From: Gammaproteobacteria bacterium
GTDB taxonomy: Bacteria > Pseudomonadota > Gammaproteobacteria > Steroidobacterales > Woeseiaceae
DNA length: 56,318 nucleotides
Direction: 5' to 3'
Assembly: GCA_018677555.1 (NCBI GenBank)
Contig: JAHHOT010000166.1
Span: 1 to 56,318, forward strand
Made by a program: the position numbers and the translations under genes. Shown here piece after piece: positions 8,844-16,422 of the stretch; position 1 is the stretch's first letter, and every line of letters starts with the position of its first letter. The notes beneath the pieces were generated by a model. That model was not told where the DNA came from, ran no database searches, and saw nothing but the letters and a program-made list of their open reading frames with translations.

Positions 8844-9518
8844 ATGTCGTTCATCCTCGACGCATTGAAAAAATCCGAAGCTGACCGGCAGCGACAAAGC
8901 ACGCCCGGCATTGCCGACGTTGCCGAAGCCAGGGACCGCAATTCATCACCTCGCTGGCTCTGGATCGTTATGGGCTTGCTCGCCGTTAATCTTGTGGTTC
9001 TCGCGGTACTGCTGATGCGCCCTGCGCGAGAGCCTGTAAGCCCCGAGATTTCCGTGCCACCGCCTGCCACGTCGCGGCCCGCACAAACGGCCGGGCCGAT
9101 GGCGGCGACCGAACCCGCCACCCGTGAGGCGCCGTCCAGTTTTTCAGAGCTCGTTTCGGAAGCCAAACAGCGTTCGCCGGCGGCAGCGAGCGAAGAGCCG
9201 GACCCGGTTCCGGAGGCGCCACCAGTCGCTGAGCCCGCGGCAAGGCAGCCAGCAGCGCAATCGTCAGCTCCATCGACGCTGACCCAGGCCTATCCGACCC
9301 TGAACGAACTGCGTGCAAGTGGCTCGGTGCAACTGCCTGACCTGCACCTGGACATCCATGTCTACGCAGAGCGTGCCTCCGAACGCTTTGTCTTTATCAA
9401 CATGAACAAATACAGCGAGTATGCAACCCTGACCGAAGGTCCGACGGTCAGCGAAATCGTGCCCGAGGGCGTCATACTCGATTATCGCGGCACGGAATTC
9501 CTGTTGCCGCGCCAGTAG
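8844..9518 (+). CDS. gspB: GspB, partner of GspA in type II secretion
   Basis: 224-residue bitopic inner-membrane protein beginning MSFILDALKKSEADRQ, the hallmark of this family, then one membrane helix (about 32-54), a Pro/Ala/Glu-rich periplasmic linker and a C-terminal GspB domain (LPDLHLDIHVYAE, FVFINMNKY, EGVILDYRGTEFLL). It starts 2 nt after gspA ends, so the two are coupled. Proposed role is to work with GspA to move or open peptidoglycan for the secretin. Confidence 0.9.
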   Translation: MSFILDALKKSEADRQRQSTPGIADVAEARDRNSSPRWLWIVMGLLAVNLVVLAVLLMRPAREPVSPEISVPPPATSRPAQTAGPMAATEPATREAPSSFSELVSEAKQRSPAAASEEPDPVPEAPPVAEPAARQPAAQSSAPSTLTQAYPTLNELRASGSVQLPDLHLDIHVYAERASERFVFINMNKYSEYATLTEGPTVSEIVPEGVILDYRGTEFLLPRQ

Positions 9519-9565
9519 CCGCGGCATTCACGCGAATCAGGCCTTCGACAAGACCCGCCCCGGCA

Positions 9566-10237
9566 TCAGGGTGCGTACGCCGGACCGTCGGCGACGATGA
9601 GATCCTCGCCTTCGTTGCGCGCATTGTTGACGCGCCGATCGACCGGCCAGGCACGAAACTCCGGGCTGTTGGCAGCGACCTCGTCGAGTAATTCCTTATC
9701 TCCCGCGAGCCAGCGCGAGGAAAAGTCCGGTTGCAGCACGACCGGCATGCGTTGATGCAACCCGCTCATATACTCGTTGGCGGCCATGGTGATGATCGCA
9801 GCGGTCTGCAGCGACTCGCCGCTTTCCTTGTCGGTCCAGTTCTCCCACAGGCCGGCGAACGCAAACGGCTCACCGCTGGCGAGGGATATGAAGTACGGTG
9901 TCTTGCCGTCACCTTCCTTGCGCCATTCGTAGAAACCGTCGGCAAGAATCAGGCAGCGCCGGTTCTTGTACGCTGCCCGGAATGAGGGCTTTTCGGCGAC
10001 AGTCTCGGCACGTGCGTTGATCATTCGATTGCCAATGGACGGATCTTTCGCCCAGAACGGTACGAGGCCCCAGCGCAATGCGACCAGTTCCGCCGACTGT
10101 TCCGTGTCGTTTCTGACGGCGGCTATATCCTGGGTCGGCGCAATGTTGTAACGCGGCTTGAAGTCGGATGTGGCCGTCGCACCGAACAGTGCCGCGGTTG
10201 CCTCGGCGGGCGAGTAAAATGCGAACCGACCACACAC
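9566..10237 (-). CDS. yedK: SOS response-associated peptidase family protein (YedK/HMCES)
   Basis: Shields abasic sites in single-stranded DNA by forming a thiazolidine crosslink through its N-terminal Cys. 223 residues. After Met removal Cys2 of MCGRF is the nucleophile; RYNIAPTQ, GFYEWR (conserved Glu) and HQRMPVVL (conserved His) complete the catalytic set. It starts 12 nt after the ABC-2 permease gene on the same strand, so it is probably read through from that operon; I see no LexA box. Confidence 0.93.
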   Translation of the reverse strand: MCGRFAFYSPAEATAALFGATATSDFKPRYNIAPTQDIAAVRNDTEQSAELVALRWGLVPFWAKDPSIGNRMINARAETVAEKPSFRAAYKNRRCLILADGFYEWRKEGDGKTPYFISLASGEPFAFAGLWENWTDKESGESLQTAAIITMAANEYMSGLHQRMPVVLQPDFSSRWLAGDKELLDEVAANSPEFRAWPVDRRVNNARNEGEDLIVADGPAYAP

Positions 10238-10249
10238 GGGAAAGCACTC

Positions 10250-11023
10250 CTATTCGCGAATACCGACGCCGCGATTCATCAATATCATGCTGGCGCTGAA
10301 CAATGCGATGACGAATACCGCCACGATCGCATACGCTTTGGCGATGCTGATGTCGGACGTACCCAATATACCAAAGCGAAACGCGTTCACCATGTAGAGG
10401 ATCGGATTCGCGAGTGAAACCTTTTGCCAGAACTCGGGCAACAGGGAAATCGAGTAAAAGACCCCGCCGAGGTAGGTCAGTGGCGTAAGCACGAAGGTGG
10501 GGATAATGGAAATGTCATCGAATTTCCGGGCGAATACCGCGTTGATGAATCCAGCCAGCGCGAAAACGATTGATGACAGCAGCACCATGGAGAACGTGAT
10601 TGCGGGGTTTGCAATTTCCAGGCGCGTAAATGCCAGCGCAATCATGGTGACCATGGCGCCCACCAGCAGCCCGCGTATGACTCCGCCGGCAACGTGCCCG
10701 ATGATGATCGTTGCGTTGGACATTGGCGAAACCAGCATTTCTTCGACGTGACGTCCGAACTTTGCCCCGAAGAACGACGAGACGACGTTGCCGTAGGAAT
10801 TGGTTATGACCGACATCATGATGAGACCCGGGGCGATATATTGCATGTAGTCGAAACCGCCCATGTCGCCAATGCGGCGACCAATCAGGTTTCCGAAGAT
10901 AATGAAATAAAGGGTCATCGTGATCGCGGGTGGCACGATCGTCTGCACCCAGATACGCAGCACGCGAATGACTTCTTTCCTGACCAGCGTTTTCAGGCCG
11001 ACCCAGTTAAGCCTGAGATTCAT
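10250..11023 (-). CDS. ABC-2 type transporter permease (YadH-like)
   Basis: 257 residues with about six hydrophobic segments and the ABC-2 signature region near YLGGVFYSISLLPEFWQKVSLANPIL (shortened: YLGGVFYSISLLP). Closest recognisable relative is E. coli YadH, an exporter permease without a firmly known substrate. Its ATG overlaps the stop of the ATPase gene by 4 nt. Forms a half-transporter pair with the upstream ATPase, likely acting as a homodimer of each. Confidence 0.88.
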   Translation of the reverse strand: MNLRLNWVGLKTLVRKEVIRVLRIWVQTIVPPAITMTLYFIIFGNLIGRRIGDMGGFDYMQYIAPGLIMMSVITNSYGNVVSSFFGAKFGRHVEEMLVSPMSNATIIIGHVAGGVIRGLLVGAMVTMIALAFTRLEIANPAITFSMVLLSSIVFALAGFINAVFARKFDDISIIPTFVLTPLTYLGGVFYSISLLPEFWQKVSLANPILYMVNAFRFGILGTSDISIAKAYAIVAVFVIALFSASMILMNRGVGIRE

Positions 11024-11970
11024 GGCGCCGCGCTTCCGTTCTGGGCCACCGAGCCGCTGCCCTTGCTCTCCACAAGCCCCATGAACAATTCTTCAAGTCG
11101 ATTCGATTTGTTGCGCATGCTGACGACGCATATCCCGGCGGCGCCGAGCGCGACGAAAAGGTCGTTGAGATTCTGCCCGCGACTTATCGCGACCTCGAGT
11201 TCGCTGTCGTCCGCGAGATGTGTCTCGTAGCCGTCTATCGACGGTACTTTCTCGAGCGGGCTTTGCAAACTGAGCACCACCACTTCGCGTTGCAGTTTTC
11301 TCAACACAGTGCTCATGCGCGCATTCTCGATGATCGTTCCGTCGTCAATGATCGCAACATGACGGCAGAGACTTTCGGCCTCTTCAAGATAATGCGTCGT
11401 CAGGATTATCGTGGTGCCCGAGGCATTGATCTGCCGCAAAAACTCCCACATCGAGCGGCGGATCTCGATATCCACGCCCGCGGTCGGTTCGTCGAGAATC
11501 AGCAGCCGCGGCTCGTGAATGAGCGCGCGTGCGATCATTAACCTGCGCTTCATGCCCCCCGACAGGTTTCTCGCTGGCTCGTCGCGACGATCCCACAGGC
11601 GCAATTCGCGCAAGTATTTTTCGGCCCTTTGCAGCGCGAGCTTGCGGCCTATGCCGTAGTAGCCGGCCTGGTTCATCACGATATTCAATACCGAGTCGAA
11701 CAGGTTCAGATTGATTTCCTGGGGGACCAGGCCGAGATTCGCTTTGGCGGCTTCGATATTCTTGTCGATATCGATGTCGAAGATCTTGACGGTGCCACTG
11801 GTCTTGTTGACGAGCGAACATATGATGCCGATCGCCGTCGTCTTGCCGGCACCGTTTGGGCCGAGCAATGCATAGAAGTCGCCCGCCTCTACTTCGAAAT
11901 CGATGCCCTTGAGTGCCTGCACCCCGTTCGGGTAGGTCTTCGTCAGCTGTCGTATGGTTAGCGCGTACAT
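11020..11970 (-). CDS. ABC transporter ATP-binding protein (YadG-like)
   Basis: 316 residues: Walker A GPNGAGKTT (about 38-45), signature LSGGMKRR (about 138-145), Walker B LLILDEPTAG followed by TTHYLEEAE switch His. Of the ABC-2 exporter class (YadG/NodI-type), which also carries a regulatory C-terminal domain of about 80 residues. Operon: ATPase, permease, yedK; a 225-residue hypothetical gene ends 42 nt upstream on the same strand and may belong too. Confidence 0.9.
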   Translation of the reverse strand: MYALTIRQLTKTYPNGVQALKGIDFEVEAGDFYALLGPNGAGKTTAIGIICSLVNKTSGTVKIFDIDIDKNIEAAKANLGLVPQEINLNLFDSVLNIVMNQAGYYGIGRKLALQRAEKYLRELRLWDRRDEPARNLSGGMKRRLMIARALIHEPRLLILDEPTAGVDIEIRRSMWEFLRQINASGTTIILTTHYLEEAESLCRHVAIIDDGTIIENARMSTVLRKLQREVVVLSLQSPLEKVPSIDGYETHLADDSELEVAISRGQNLNDLFVALGAAGICVVSMRNKSNRLEELFMGLVESKGSGSVAQNGSAAP

Positions 11971-12012
11971 GGCGACGCGTATTGTATACGTGCTTGGCGG
12001 AGGTGGTCTCGA

Positions 12013-12690
12013 CTAATCGCGCGGCTCAGCCAGACGCAGACCGGGGGCAGCGCTGCGGCTGGCAGCCATACGCCAGGAAGAGGTGGCAGCCGTGTCGGGA
12101 CAGGTGAGGATCTGCTGTAACGCCCCCAGGTGCGCGGCGCGGCGTACCCGCTTCGCAGTGCTCGTCCCGTCGCAAATCAGTTTGCGCCAGAAGCGTTTTT
12201 CGCTGCCGCAGCGAAGAACCAGCAGGTCCGACTTGCTTTCGACGCGTGCCAGCAGGTCGCACAACGTGAGCTCGGCAATCTGTTCCGACCAGTGCAGACT
12301 CGCCCCGCAAATCAGGCGTGCGGCATATGGATTTCGCTTGCAAAGCCCCCACAGGAACCCGGTCGCGGCGGCGATGAGACGGGCAGCGATCGCCTGGCTA
12401 CCGCCGGCGTCGAAGATGTCCCGGGTGGGTGCGGCGTCGAGGATCTCGTCCCAGTACCCGGCATCGCGCTCACGCAAGGAAAAAAGGAGAAAGGGCGCGG
12501 TGGCGAGGCTTGCCGCGCGTCCCTGGCTCAGCGTCGCGAGCTCTGCGGGACCGTCCCCTGGTACGGCGCTGGCGAACACCTCCGGGTGCCGTCGGATCAC
12601 CCGCAAAAAGTCCAGATTGAGCGCGCGGACGTTATCGTAGTCCGCCGACAGTGGTCCTGAGTAGTCCATCCGGGTCCCCGGCGAGTTCAT
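12013..12690 (-). CDS. Hypothetical protein, helical, divergent from the FlhC-like gene
   Basis: Not recognised. About 225 residues (218 if translation starts at the second ATG, 12669). No signal peptide or clear membrane segment; predicted mostly helical, with a Cys/Trp-containing middle (FLWGLCKRNPYAARLICG) and a basic, Ser/Ala-rich C-terminal tail that looks disordered. Codon use is normal for the region, favouring a real gene. It is transcribed away from an orphan FlhC-like regulator across about 110 nt, which may mean shared regulation, and toward the ABC operon. Confidence 0.65.
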   Translation of the reverse strand: MNSPGTRMDYSGPLSADYDNVRALNLDFLRVIRRHPEVFASAVPGDGPAELATLSQGRAASLATAPFLLFSLRERDAGYWDEILDAAPTRDIFDAGGSQAIAARLIAAATGFLWGLCKRNPYAARLICGASLHWSEQIAELTLCDLLARVESKSDLLVLRCGSEKRFWRKLICDGTSTAKRVRRAAHLGALQQILTCPDTAATSSWRMAASRSAAPGLRLAEPRD

Positions 12691-12724
12691 TTCTGGCCGC
12701 TCTGTGGAGTTTCAGCGTCGCTGA

Positions 12725-12752
12725 TTGATTCCCCATAAGCAGATCGTATAAG
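12725..12752 (+). promoter_or_regulatory. Candidate sigma-70 promoter of the FlhC-like gene
   Basis: TTGATT (12725-12730), 16-nt spacer, TATAAG (12747-12752) in an AT-rich patch. The expected transcript start, near 12759, leaves a leader of about 40 nt before ATG 12800. Confidence 0.5.
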
Positions 12753-12762
12753 CTTTTATATC

Positions 12763-12774
12763 ACCATATATGGT
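12763..12774. promoter_or_regulatory. 12-bp perfect palindrome next to the predicted start site
   Basis: ACCATATATGGT is a perfect palindrome lying just downstream of the predicted transcription start. It contains an ATG (12770) in frame with the FlhC-like gene but without a ribosome binding site, which suits an operator better than a start codon. Confidence 0.4.
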
Positions 12775-12799
12775 TCAAAACTATCACAAAGAACAAGAA

Positions 12800-13384
12800 A
12801 TGCGACTTACTGACAACCGCTATGCCAGCGAACGCAGCCAGTTCGAACTGGCTTTACGCATGATCGGCCACGAGGCACGGACCCGCACCATCCGCGCCTG
12901 TACCGGGCTCTCCGACGACCGTATTCGCAAGCTGTATGCCACCTATTTCAGGGACTCGGGCCAGCATGCCGTCAAACGGCGCCGCGGCAAGTCGCCACAG
13001 CAGGTGGCGCTGTTCGTCAAGAACCCGTCGAACCAGCTGGAGGCGACGACGCTGGTGGCGCTTTATTGCGCCAGCCTGCTGCTGCGGATCGACGCTCGAA
13101 ACCGCATGCAGCCGTGCTGGCCCCGCCCGGACGTCGAATACGGGCACCGTGTGTGCCGCGCGTTCGAGACGTTTCGACTGCTGCACCGCAACCCGCGCCT
13201 GAATTTCGAATGGGCCTGGAGTTTGCTGCAGAGCGCGTCAATGAACGACGAGCTTTACCTGTCGGCCTGTACTACCTGCGGCAGTGGCTACGTGCAGGAT
13301 GCCTACGCGCTGGACCACGGCGTTTGCCCCGGCTGCGTCATATCCAGGCGCCGGCACGATCGCAGCCGGCGCTCGCGTCGATAG
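12800..13384 (+). CDS. FlhC-like transcriptional regulator (orphan)
   Basis: About 194 residues (204 if the in-frame ATG at 12770 is used; that one overlaps a palindrome and lacks a ribosome binding site). The N-terminal half (FELALRMIGHEARTRTI, LSDDRIRKLYATYF) matches the FlhC helical layout. The C-terminal part has the FlhC zinc site: CTTC, 15 residues, CPGC, with GSGYV following the first pair as GGxF(V/I) does in enterobacterial FlhC. A very basic tail ends the protein. FlhC normally works in a complex with FlhD at class II flagellar promoters; no flhD or flagellar gene is here, so its targets are unknown. Confidence 0.78.
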   Translation: MRLTDNRYASERSQFELALRMIGHEARTRTIRACTGLSDDRIRKLYATYFRDSGQHAVKRRRGKSPQQVALFVKNPSNQLEATTLVALYCASLLLRIDARNRMQPCWPRPDVEYGHRVCRAFETFRLLHRNPRLNFEWAWSLLQSASMNDELYLSACTTCGSGYVQDAYALDHGVCPGCVISRRRHDRSRRSRR

Positions 13385-13425
13385 GCACGGTCCCTGCGAG
13401 GGCACGCAGACTGCGCTTTCGCGTA

Positions 13426-13448
13426 TTTACCGACATGCTTGCGGTAAA
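13426..13448. repeat. Inverted repeat upstream of nudC
   Basis: TTTACCG (13426-13432) and CGGTAAA (13442-13448) form perfect 7-bp arms around a 9-nt spacer, about 55 nt before nudC. It may be an operator or an RNA hairpin; there is no T-run, so it is not an intrinsic terminator for the FlhC-like gene. Confidence 0.4.
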
Positions 13449-13501
13449 CTTGCGCGCGCGCGGTCATCGCCGCGCTGTGTCAGGAAATCACGGCGGCGCC
13501 A

Positions 13502-14392
13502 ATGAATGGACAGAACGTCTTTGCGGGTGCATATGTAGACCGCTCGGGTCACCTGCGCGAGGATCCGGACTGGCTGCTCGCTGCCATCGAGGATGCGGGC
13601 AGCCTGTTTGTCCCGGTCTGGGGGGATCGCCTGCTGGCCGTTGGCGAACCGGTGAACACGGTTCTGCTGTCGCGTGACGATGTCGCGAGCTACATCGACG
13701 ACGAAGAGATCATTTTTCTCGGCATGTTTCGCGAACGGCCGGCGTTTGCGGTCGCCATCGAACGGAGAGAACAGGCACCATTCCAGGATCGCGGAGAGTT
13801 TCATGACCTGCGCTACCTCGGCAGCGTCGTCCCTGTTGACCAGGCCAATCTGATCGCGCACGCGCGGGCGCTGGTCCTGTGGAACCGCTTGCAGCGCTTT
13901 TGCAGCCTCTGCGGTGCGCCGTCGCGCGCCCAGTCCGGCGGCAACACACGCATCTGCACCAACACGGATTGCGGCGGCAATATTTTTCCGCGTGTCGATC
14001 CAGCCATCATCGTACTTGTTTCCCACGGCGACCGCTGTCTCCTGGGCCGACAGCCGAGTTGGCCGGAAGCCCGTTACTCCACTATTGCGGGTTTCGTCGA
14101 GCCAGGCGAAAGCCTCGAAGATGCCGTCGTACGGGAGGTACAGGAGGAAACGAATATCGACACGAACAACGTGCGCTACCACAGCTCGCAACCCTGGCCA
14201 TTTCCTTCATCGCTGATGCTGGGTTTTGTCGCGGACGCCACCAGCGAAGAAATTCGGCTGAACGACGGCGAACTGGAGGACGCCCGCTGGTTTACCCGCA
14301 AGGAGTTGCGTTCCGGATTCCCGAAGCTGCCTTATCGTTTGTCGATTGCAAGACGACTCGTCGACGATTGGATTGCCGGCGGGAAAAACTGA
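13502..14392 (+). CDS. nudC: NAD+ diphosphatase / NAD-RNA decapping enzyme
   Basis: Hydrolyses NAD(H) to NMN(H) and AMP and removes NAD caps from RNA. 296 residues. Zinc ribbon FCSLCG plus CTNTDCGG, then the Nudix box GFVEPGESLEDAVVREVQEE and the NudC-specific SQPWPFPSSLMLGF downstream of it. N-terminal NudC-N domain about 1-125. The next gene begins 5 nt after its stop, so the two are cotranscribed. Confidence 0.95.
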   Translation: MNGQNVFAGAYVDRSGHLREDPDWLLAAIEDAGSLFVPVWGDRLLAVGEPVNTVLLSRDDVASYIDDEEIIFLGMFRERPAFAVAIERREQAPFQDRGEFHDLRYLGSVVPVDQANLIAHARALVLWNRLQRFCSLCGAPSRAQSGGNTRICTNTDCGGNIFPRVDPAIIVLVSHGDRCLLGRQPSWPEARYSTIAGFVEPGESLEDAVVREVQEETNIDTNNVRYHSSQPWPFPSSLMLGFVADATSEEIRLNDGELEDARWFTRKELRSGFPKLPYRLSIARRLVDDWIAGGKN

Positions 14393-14397
14393 CTGCA

Positions 14398-15180
14398 ATG
14401 TGCCTGATCGTATTTGCCTGGCAAGCCACTCCCGACAAGCGGCTGCTGCTCGCCGCCAATCGCGACGAGCTGCACGCGCGGCCGACGCGGGAGGCACACT
14501 GGTGGCCCGATCGGCCGGACTGCCTGGCCGGGCGCGACCTGCAGGCCGGCGGATCGTGGCTGGCGATCGGCCGCGGCGGTCGCTTTGCGACGGTGACCAA
14601 TTATAGCGAGCAGCAGGACCGCAGGTCCTGGCCTGCATCACGCGGCTTGCTGGTGACCGACTTCCTTGACTCGGCGGCAACGCCATTCGACTTTGCTCGC
14701 AGCCTGGCCGGGGATCGCTATGCCGGTTTCAACCTGCTGCTGAGCGACGGCGCCGAACTCGTGTATGTTTCGAATCGTGGCGACGCGCCGGTCAGGCTCG
14801 AACCCGGCATTTACGGTCTCGCCAACGCCTCGCTGGACGCGCCGTGGCCGAAACTCTTACGCAGCCGCGACTGCCTGGCCGGGCTGGTCGCCGCCGGGCA
14901 GGCCAACGAGACCGCACTCATGCGCCTCCTCGCGGACCGGCAACCGGCGGCAGCAGCGGAGATTGACGGGACCGGGTTGCCGTTCGCGCTCGCCCGTGCG
15001 GTTTCTGCACCGTTCATCGTAACGCCAGAGTATGGCACCCGCTGCTCAACGGTCATCGACTGGAACCACGCGGGATCCGTTCGCTTCGTCGAACGTCGCT
15101 TCGATGCGAGTGCAACGCAGACCGGCGAGTCGGCGTTCAGTTTTCAATGCGAACCCTCAGACCGGCGGCAAAACCTGTAA
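14398..15180 (+). CDS. NRDE family protein (TANGO2-like)
   Basis: 260 residues starting MCLIVFAWQ with the conserved Cys2, then the name-giving AANRDELHARPT motif and the WLAIGRGGRFATVTNY segment. An Ntn-hydrolase-like fold is expected for this family and human TANGO2 is a relative; biochemical function in bacteria is unsettled. The ATG at 14398 directly precedes the family N-terminus, so a longer frame beginning inside nudC is not used. Its 3' end overlaps the convergent esterase gene by 24 nt. Confidence 0.88.
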   Translation: MCLIVFAWQATPDKRLLLAANRDELHARPTREAHWWPDRPDCLAGRDLQAGGSWLAIGRGGRFATVTNYSEQQDRRSWPASRGLLVTDFLDSAATPFDFARSLAGDRYAGFNLLLSDGAELVYVSNRGDAPVRLEPGIYGLANASLDAPWPKLLRSRDCLAGLVAAGQANETALMRLLADRQPAAAAEIDGTGLPFALARAVSAPFIVTPEYGTRCSTVIDWNHAGSVRFVERRFDASATQTGESAFSFQCEPSDRRQNL

Positions 15181-15822
15181 CAGCCACCTGCGGATGTCGT
15201 CGATTTCCTCCGCGCAGACTGAATGCGGAATCGGGTAGTCATGCCATTCCACGGCAAAGCCCTGTCCGAGAAGCGTATCCCGGATGTTCTCTCCTGACGC
15301 GCAGGGCACGACCGGATCGAAGGTCCCGTGGCCGACGAAAACCGGCCGGCCCGACGCCCCCGGCGCCATTTCGTCCGGCAGCCTGTCCTGCAGCGGCAGA
15401 TAGGTGGACAGCGCCATGATGCCCGCCAGCTGTTCGGGGTGACGAAGACCGACATGCAGCGCTATCGCACCGCCCTGCGAGAAGCCGGCGACCACGATTC
15501 TGTCCCACGGGAGTCCGCGTTCGTGCTCGCGTTGCAGCAAGCTGTCCAGTCGCGCCGCGCTGTCGCGGATACCCTGCTCGTCGACGGGTCCGCCACGCTC
15601 CAGGCTCACGATGTCGTACCATGCGCGCATGGGAATGCCGCCGTTGAGCGTTACCGGGCGCACCGGCGCGTGCGGAAATACGAAACGAAGCCGGTCGCCG
15701 AGGCGCAGTTCCGGCACCACCGGTTCGAAGTCATGGCCATCCGCACCCAGCCCGTGCAGCCAGATAACGCTGCCGTCGGCGGAATCGACGGCGCCGGTTT
15801 CGATGCTTCCCGGGTCCTGCAC
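15157..15822 (-). CDS. Phospholipase/carboxylesterase-family alpha/beta hydrolase
   Basis: 221 residues. Oxyanion loop WLHGLGADG, nucleophile Ser115 in GFSQGG, acid Asp169 in GHGTFDPVVP and catalytic His200 in YPIPHSV make a complete triad in the usual order. No signal peptide, so cytosolic. The family takes short acyl esters and some lysophospholipids; the actual substrate is not evident. Convergent with, and overlapping, the NRDE gene. Confidence 0.9.
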   Translation of the reverse strand: MQDPGSIETGAVDSADGSVIWLHGLGADGHDFEPVVPELRLGDRLRFVFPHAPVRPVTLNGGIPMRAWYDIVSLERGGPVDEQGIRDSAARLDSLLQREHERGLPWDRIVVAGFSQGGAIALHVGLRHPEQLAGIMALSTYLPLQDRLPDEMAPGASGRPVFVGHGTFDPVVPCASGENIRDTLLGQGFAVEWHDYPIPHSVCAEEIDDIRRWLLQVLPPV

Positions 15823-15865
15823 GCGGCTCTCCTGGACTGTCGGCGCTGAAAATTGCCGGCAGCGC

Positions 15866-15911
15866 TTGACCGGCTATGCGCATTACGATTAGTCTATGCG
15901 CATATTTATGC
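15866..15911 (+). promoter_or_regulatory. Candidate promoter/ArgR operator of the arg operon
   Basis: A TTGACC hexamer at 15866-15871 is followed by two copies of CTATGCGCAT (15874-15883 and 15894-15903) exactly 20 nt apart, i.e. on the same helix face. The second copy runs into GCATA-TT-TATGC (15900-15911), a palindrome shaped like an ARG box. Tandem boxes spaced about two helical turns are how ArgR hexamers bind, and argR is the first gene, so autoregulation is the natural reading. Confidence 0.55.
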
Positions 15912-15924
15912 AATTGTTGTCCCG

Positions 15925-16422
15925 ATGCCAAATTCGCTCAATATCCAGACCTCACGTCGCGAGGCGATCAGGGCGCTTCTGCGCAACGGCCCTGCCGGGA
16001 CGCAGCAGTCTGTCGTGGATGCATTGACGGCGCAAGGCTTCGAGGTAACCCAGTCCAGCGTCAGCCGGGACCTGCGCGAAATTGGCGCCATCAAGACCGC
16101 CGACGGCTATGTTTTGCAGACAGCCAGCTCCGGCGCAAACGAAGTAGCCAAGGTTGCCGGATTGCTGCGGCAGATCCGTCACGCCGGCCCTAACCTGCTG
16201 GTCATAACAACAGCCATCGGTGCAGCACAGCGTGTCGCACTCGCCCTGGATCGCTGCGGCTGGCCGGAAATCGTTGGCAACGTCGGCGGCGACGACACCG
16301 TATTTACCGCGACCGTCAACGCCGCGGGACAGCGGCGCGTTACCGGCAGGATCGAGCAAGCGGTTGCGCAAGCACAGTCAGGTTCGCAAGAAACGGTACG
16401 GAATCAATTCAATGAGCAGTAA
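15925..16422 (+). CDS. argR: Arginine repressor
   Basis: 165 residues. N-terminal winged helix with SRREAIRALL and recognition helix SSVSRDLREIGAIK, then the arginine-binding/trimerisation domain with NVGGDDTVF (GDDT motif). Represses arginine synthesis when arginine is plentiful. ATG 15925 starts the family N-terminus; an in-frame ATG upstream (15853) would lie before the operator. Heads the operon and overlaps argG by 11 nt. There is no clear Shine-Dalgarno sequence. Confidence 0.92.
   Translation: MPNSLNIQTSRREAIRALLRNGPAGTQQSVVDALTAQGFEVTQSSVSRDLREIGAIKTADGYVLQTASSGANEVAKVAGLLRQIRHAGPNLLVITTAIGAAQRVALALDRCGWPEIVGNVGGDDTVFTATVNAAGQRRVTGRIEQAVAQAQSGSQETVRNQFNEQ

Noticed and set aside
13879-14397. 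N-terminal extension of the NRDE-family gene back into nudC
   Set aside because: The conserved MCLIVFAW N-terminus starts at 14398; the extra residues are out-of-frame nudC sequence.
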